This document shows positions 49,243 through 51,377 of a stretch of DNA of 51,377 nt, in pieces (position 1 is the stretch's first letter; the number at the start of each line of letters is the position of its first letter). Where the stretch lies: positions 1 to 51,377 of the forward strand of contig CAKUKU010000016.1 of NCBI GenBank assembly GCA_934663775.1, in the 5' to 3' direction. This DNA is from an uncultured Ellagibacter sp. (lineage in GTDB: Bacteria; Actinomycetota; Coriobacteriia; Coriobacteriales; Eggerthellaceae). The notes beneath the pieces were generated by a model. The model made no database searches. It was not told where the DNA came from and worked only from the letters and a program-made list of their open reading frames with translations. Made by a program: the position numbers and the translations under genes.

Positions 49243-50798
49243 TGAGCGTTCTCGATTCGTCTGCGCGCGAAGGCCTCGCGCTTCCTGTGTGCCTCGTTAT
49301 CATGGACGGCTTCGGACTTGCGCCCGCAGGTCCCGGCAACGCCATCTCGCTCGCGCATACGCCGTTTCTCGATAAGCTGTTCGCGGGCGAGTGTACGCGC
49401 CTGCAAGCGTCGGGCGAGGCGGTCGGCCTGCCCGAGGGCCAGATGGGAAACTCCGAGGTTGGGCACTTGAACATCGGCGCCGGCCGCGTCGTTCATCAGG
49501 AGCTTACGCGCATCAACCGCGCATGCCGTACGGGTTCCATCGACGAGAACGAGGTCATCAACGCATGCCTCGATGCGTCTCGGGCGCCGGGCCGGGCGCT
49601 GCACGTCATGGGGCTGCTCTCCGATGGCGGCGTGCATTCGAGCAACGAGCATCTCTTCGCGATTCTCGAACATGCGGTCTCGCGTGGGCTTGAGGACATT
49701 CGCGTTCACTGCTTTCTCGACGGCCGCGATGTGCCGCCTTCGAGCGGCGAGGGCTATGTTGCCGAGCTCGAGCAGCTCATCGTCTCGAAGGGCTGGGAGA
49801 GCAAGGTCCGCATCGCGTCGGTTTCCGGGCGCTATTACGCGATGGACCGCGACAAGCGCTGGAATCGTGTGCAGAAGGCGTGGGAGGCAATCGTGTGTGC
49901 GACGCCCTCTGTCGAATGCGGGGCGCCTGCCGTGGTGGAGGATTCGTATACGGAAGGCGTCACCGACGAGTTCGTGGTTCCGTGTGCGCTCGATTCACGT
50001 GGGGTCCGCGATGGAGACGGCGTCATCTTCTTCAACTTCAGGCCCGATCGTGCGCGAGAGTTGACGCGCGCATTCGTGGATCCCGCGTTCGACGGGTTCG
50101 AGCGGCCTGTGTTCCCGCAGGTGAACTTCGTTTGCCTGACCGAATACGACCCCGATATTCCCGCACCGGTGGCGTTCCCGAAGGAGTTCCCCGACAACGT
50201 TTTGGCCGACGTGCTCGCGGAGCGGGGCCTTCGCCAATACCATATCGCGGAGACCGAGAAATACGCGCACGTCACGTTCTTTTTGAACGGCGGTCGCGAG
50301 GAGCCCAAGTCGGGGGAGGAGCGCCAGCTTGTGGCGAGCCCGAAGGTGGCCACCTACGACTTGCAGCCTGAGATGAGCGAGCCCGAGGTGGCGCGCGACT
50401 TGGCGCAGGCGATCGACGCGGGCGAGGCCGACGTGTATATCGTCAACTTTGCGAACTGCGACATGGTGGGGCACACGGGCGTCATCCCCGCGGCGGTGGC
50501 GGCGGTTGAGGCGGTCGATGCCGGAGTCGCGCAGGTGCTCGCAGCCATGAAGCGGGCGGGCGGCGTGGCCTTCGTCACCGCCGACCATGGCAACGCCGAC
50601 AAGATGCTCGCCGAGGACGGTTCTCCCCATACTGCGCACACCACCGCGCCGGTTCCCTTCGCGCTGGCTGACTTCTCGGGGCGTGGGCTTCGCCTTTCAG
50701 GTGAGGAAGGCGCGCTTTGCGATATCGCTCCGACAATGCTGGCGGCAATGGGCATAGACGTTCCCCCCGAGATGACGGGAAAGAGCCTGCTTGCCTGA
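49242..50798 (+). CDS. gpmI: 2,3-bisphosphoglycerate-independent phosphoglycerate mutase
   Basis: A 518-residue manganese enzyme of the alkaline phosphatase superfamily that interconverts 3- and 2-phosphoglycerate. The metal/phosphatase site begins at IMDGFGLAPAGPGNAI; the nucleophile is Ser71 in GQMGNSEVGH. HCFLDGRDVPP and SVSGRYYAMDRDKRW belong to the inserted mutase domain, and the second metal set is in ANCDMVGHTG and TADHGNADKM. All key residues are present. It ends the glycolytic run; no enolase gene follows in the window. Confidence 0.97.
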   Translation: MSVLDSSAREGLALPVCLVIMDGFGLAPAGPGNAISLAHTPFLDKLFAGECTRLQASGEAVGLPEGQMGNSEVGHLNIGAGRVVHQELTRINRACRTGSIDENEVINACLDASRAPGRALHVMGLLSDGGVHSSNEHLFAILEHAVSRGLEDIRVHCFLDGRDVPPSSGEGYVAELEQLIVSKGWESKVRIASVSGRYYAMDRDKRWNRVQKAWEAIVCATPSVECGAPAVVEDSYTEGVTDEFVVPCALDSRGVRDGDGVIFFNFRPDRARELTRAFVDPAFDGFERPVFPQVNFVCLTEYDPDIPAPVAFPKEFPDNVLADVLAERGLRQYHIAETEKYAHVTFFLNGGREEPKSGEERQLVASPKVATYDLQPEMSEPEVARDLAQAIDAGEADVYIVNFANCDMVGHTGVIPAAVAAVEAVDAGVAQVLAAMKRAGGVAFVTADHGNADKMLAEDGSPHTAHTTAPVPFALADFSGRGLRLSGEEGALCDIAPTMLAAMGIDVPPEMTGKSLLA

Positions 50799-50832
50799 TT
50801 TGTCGACGGATTTTGCGGACGATTCGTGTAGG

Positions 50833-50875
50833 GGGCTTCCTCGGCCAGGATTTGGCGGAGGAAGCCCTTGTTTCG
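50833..50875 (+). terminator. Terminator after gpmI
   Basis: GGGCTTCCTC (50833-50842) pairs perfectly with GAGGAAGCCC (50858-50867), with an inner GCC/GGC pairing, then TTGTTTCG. The T run doubles as the -35 of the secG promoter. Confidence 0.85.
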
Positions 50876-50896
50876 TTATGTCGTTTCCCGTATAAT
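50868..50896 (+). promoter_or_regulatory. secG promoter
   Basis: TTGTTT (50868-50873), 17-base spacer, perfect TATAAT (50891-50896). The leader then contains a GTTGCGC/GCGCAAC hairpin at 50913-50931 and two copies of GAGTAACG (50943-50950 and 50955-50962). Confidence 0.75.
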
Positions 50897-50964
50897 CTAT
50901 AACTTGCGTATGGTTGCGCGCGATGCGCAACGGGTAGTAACCGAGTAACGAAAAGAGTAACGTT

Positions 50965-51219
50965 TTGAATCCATTGCTCATCCTCATGCTGATTCTGCTG
51001 GTCATCTCCGGCATTGGCTTGATCATCTTCATCTTGCTGCATTCTGGCAAGGGCACCGGCATCTCCGACATGATCGCCAGCTCGGTGTACTCCACGCAGA
51101 CGGGCACGAGCATCGTTGAGAAGAACCTTGATCGCATCACGATCGTATTCGCGGTTATCTTCCTCGTGTCGCTTCTCGTGCTGATGGTGATTTATCCTCA
51201 GGGAACGATTTCCCGCTAG
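50965..51219 (+). CDS. secG: Protein-export membrane protein SecG
   Basis: An 84-residue subunit of the SecYEG translocon with two transmembrane helices (about residues 3-26 and 56-78). The linker has HSGKGTGISDMI, the typical SecG loop. Start is a TTG at 50965; the next in-frame Met is inside the first helix, so a later start would break the protein. The ribosome site is poor (AAGAG). It is followed by a hairpin and tRNA-Gly. Confidence 0.93.
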   Translation: MNPLLILMLILLVISGIGLIIFILLHSGKGTGISDMIASSVYSTQTGTSIVEKNLDRITIVFAVIFLVSLLVLMVIYPQGTISR

Positions 51220-51230
51220 TGCTTACTCCT

Positions 51231-51258
51231 CCTTATTTCAAAAAAGTTGAAATAAGGG
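51231..51258 (+). terminator. AT-rich hairpin after secG
   Basis: CCTTATTTCAA (51231-51241) pairs perfectly with TTGAAATAAGG (51248-51258) around AAAAAG. It lacks a T run; it may mark the secG transcript end. Confidence 0.5.
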
Positions 51259-51260
51259 GT

Positions 51261-51289
51261 TGCGCAAGGAGGTAGAGAGGCGTAATATA
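51261..51289 (+). promoter_or_regulatory. tRNA-Gly promoter
   Basis: TTGCGC (51261-51266), 17-base spacer, TAATAT (51284-51289); transcription would start near 51296, just before the tRNA. GAGGTAG (51270-51276) and CTACCTC (51291-51297) form an inverted repeat flanking the -10. Confidence 0.7.
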
Positions 51290-51301
51290 CTACCTCGCGA
51301 C

Positions 51302-51377
51302 GCGGACATGGCTCAGCTGGTAGAGCACCACCTTGCCAAGGTGGGGGTCGCGGGTTCGAACCCCGTTGTCCGCTCCA
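51302..51377 (+). tRNA. tRNA-Gly(GCC)
   Basis: A complete 76-base cloverleaf with encoded CCA, ending at the last base of the window. Acceptor GCGGACA pairs with TGTCCGC; D arm GCTC/GAGC; anticodon stem CCACC/GGTGG with loop TTGCCAA (anticodon GCC at 51335-51337); T arm GCGGG/CCCGT with TTCGAAC. Discriminator base is T (U). Confidence 0.97.

Noticed and set aside
51302..51377. tRNA-Gly 3' end as an integration site
   Set aside because: The window ends at the tRNA; no repeated 3' fragment of it was found elsewhere in the window.

Overview
The window is a 51.4 kb stretch of high-GC chromosome that reads as an actinobacterial genome of the class Coriobacteriia, most likely an Eggerthellaceae gut anaerobe. 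This is inferred from four things: the rapZ-yvcK-whiA block, a respiratory module of exported flavoprotein plus multiheme cytochrome like those abundant in Eggerthella relatives, pyruvate phosphate dikinase paired with its regulator, and short gene spacing with strong GC3 bias. No phage, insertion sequence or CRISPR array was seen.

Layout. 1-6700: translation and central metabolism (glyS 3' part, PPDK regulator, ppdK, asnS). 6770-12351: an accessory respiratory locus. A TetR-type regulator and a multi-pass membrane protein run leftward; divergent from them are a five-motif c-type cytochrome, an FMN-binding lipoprotein, a Tat-exported flavoprotein reductase and a six-helix membrane protein. 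12507-13454: a regulator with two MarR-like domains in one chain. 13642-16942: mtnA, dgt and the branched-chain amino acid exporter pair azlCD. 17149-24057: rplS, rnhB, yraN, comM, dprA, trmFO, xerC (housekeeping, DNA uptake/processing, tRNA modification, dimer resolution). 24061-28440: a YgbA-type Cys-rich protein, uvrA and an EamA transporter. 28525-31926: an anchored protein with a long Ser/Ala linker, a lipoprotein and gdhA. 32295-36510: the most unusual locus, a 699-residue fusion of a YidC/Oxa1 insertase domain to a CDP-glycerol glycerophosphotransferase domain, overlapping an LtaS/sulfatase-like membrane enzyme. 36735-43027: an AT-richer truncated gene, a DUF2130 protein, a PcrA/UvrD helicase and uvrC. 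43040-51377: rapZ, yvcK, whiA, gap, pgk, tpiA, gpmI, secG and tRNA-Gly(GCC).

How the genes work together. PPDK and its bifunctional regulator sit in the same genome segment as RapZ, YvcK and the lower-glycolysis enzymes, which suits an organism that relies on gluconeogenic or PPi-linked carbon flow. Nucleotide excision repair is represented by uvrA, uvrC and a UvrD-type helicase; LexA-box-like sites precede uvrA and the helicase gene. The flavoprotein/cytochrome operon should pass electrons from the quinone pool to an unidentified organic acceptor outside the membrane. The fusion/LtaS-like pair looks like a compact machine for a glycerol-phosphate-type surface polymer.

A recurring promoter form was noticed: an extended -10 (TGC then TACACT or TAGACT) lying 6-7 nt before the start codon of ygbA, uvrC and the helicase gene, which implies leaderless mRNAs.
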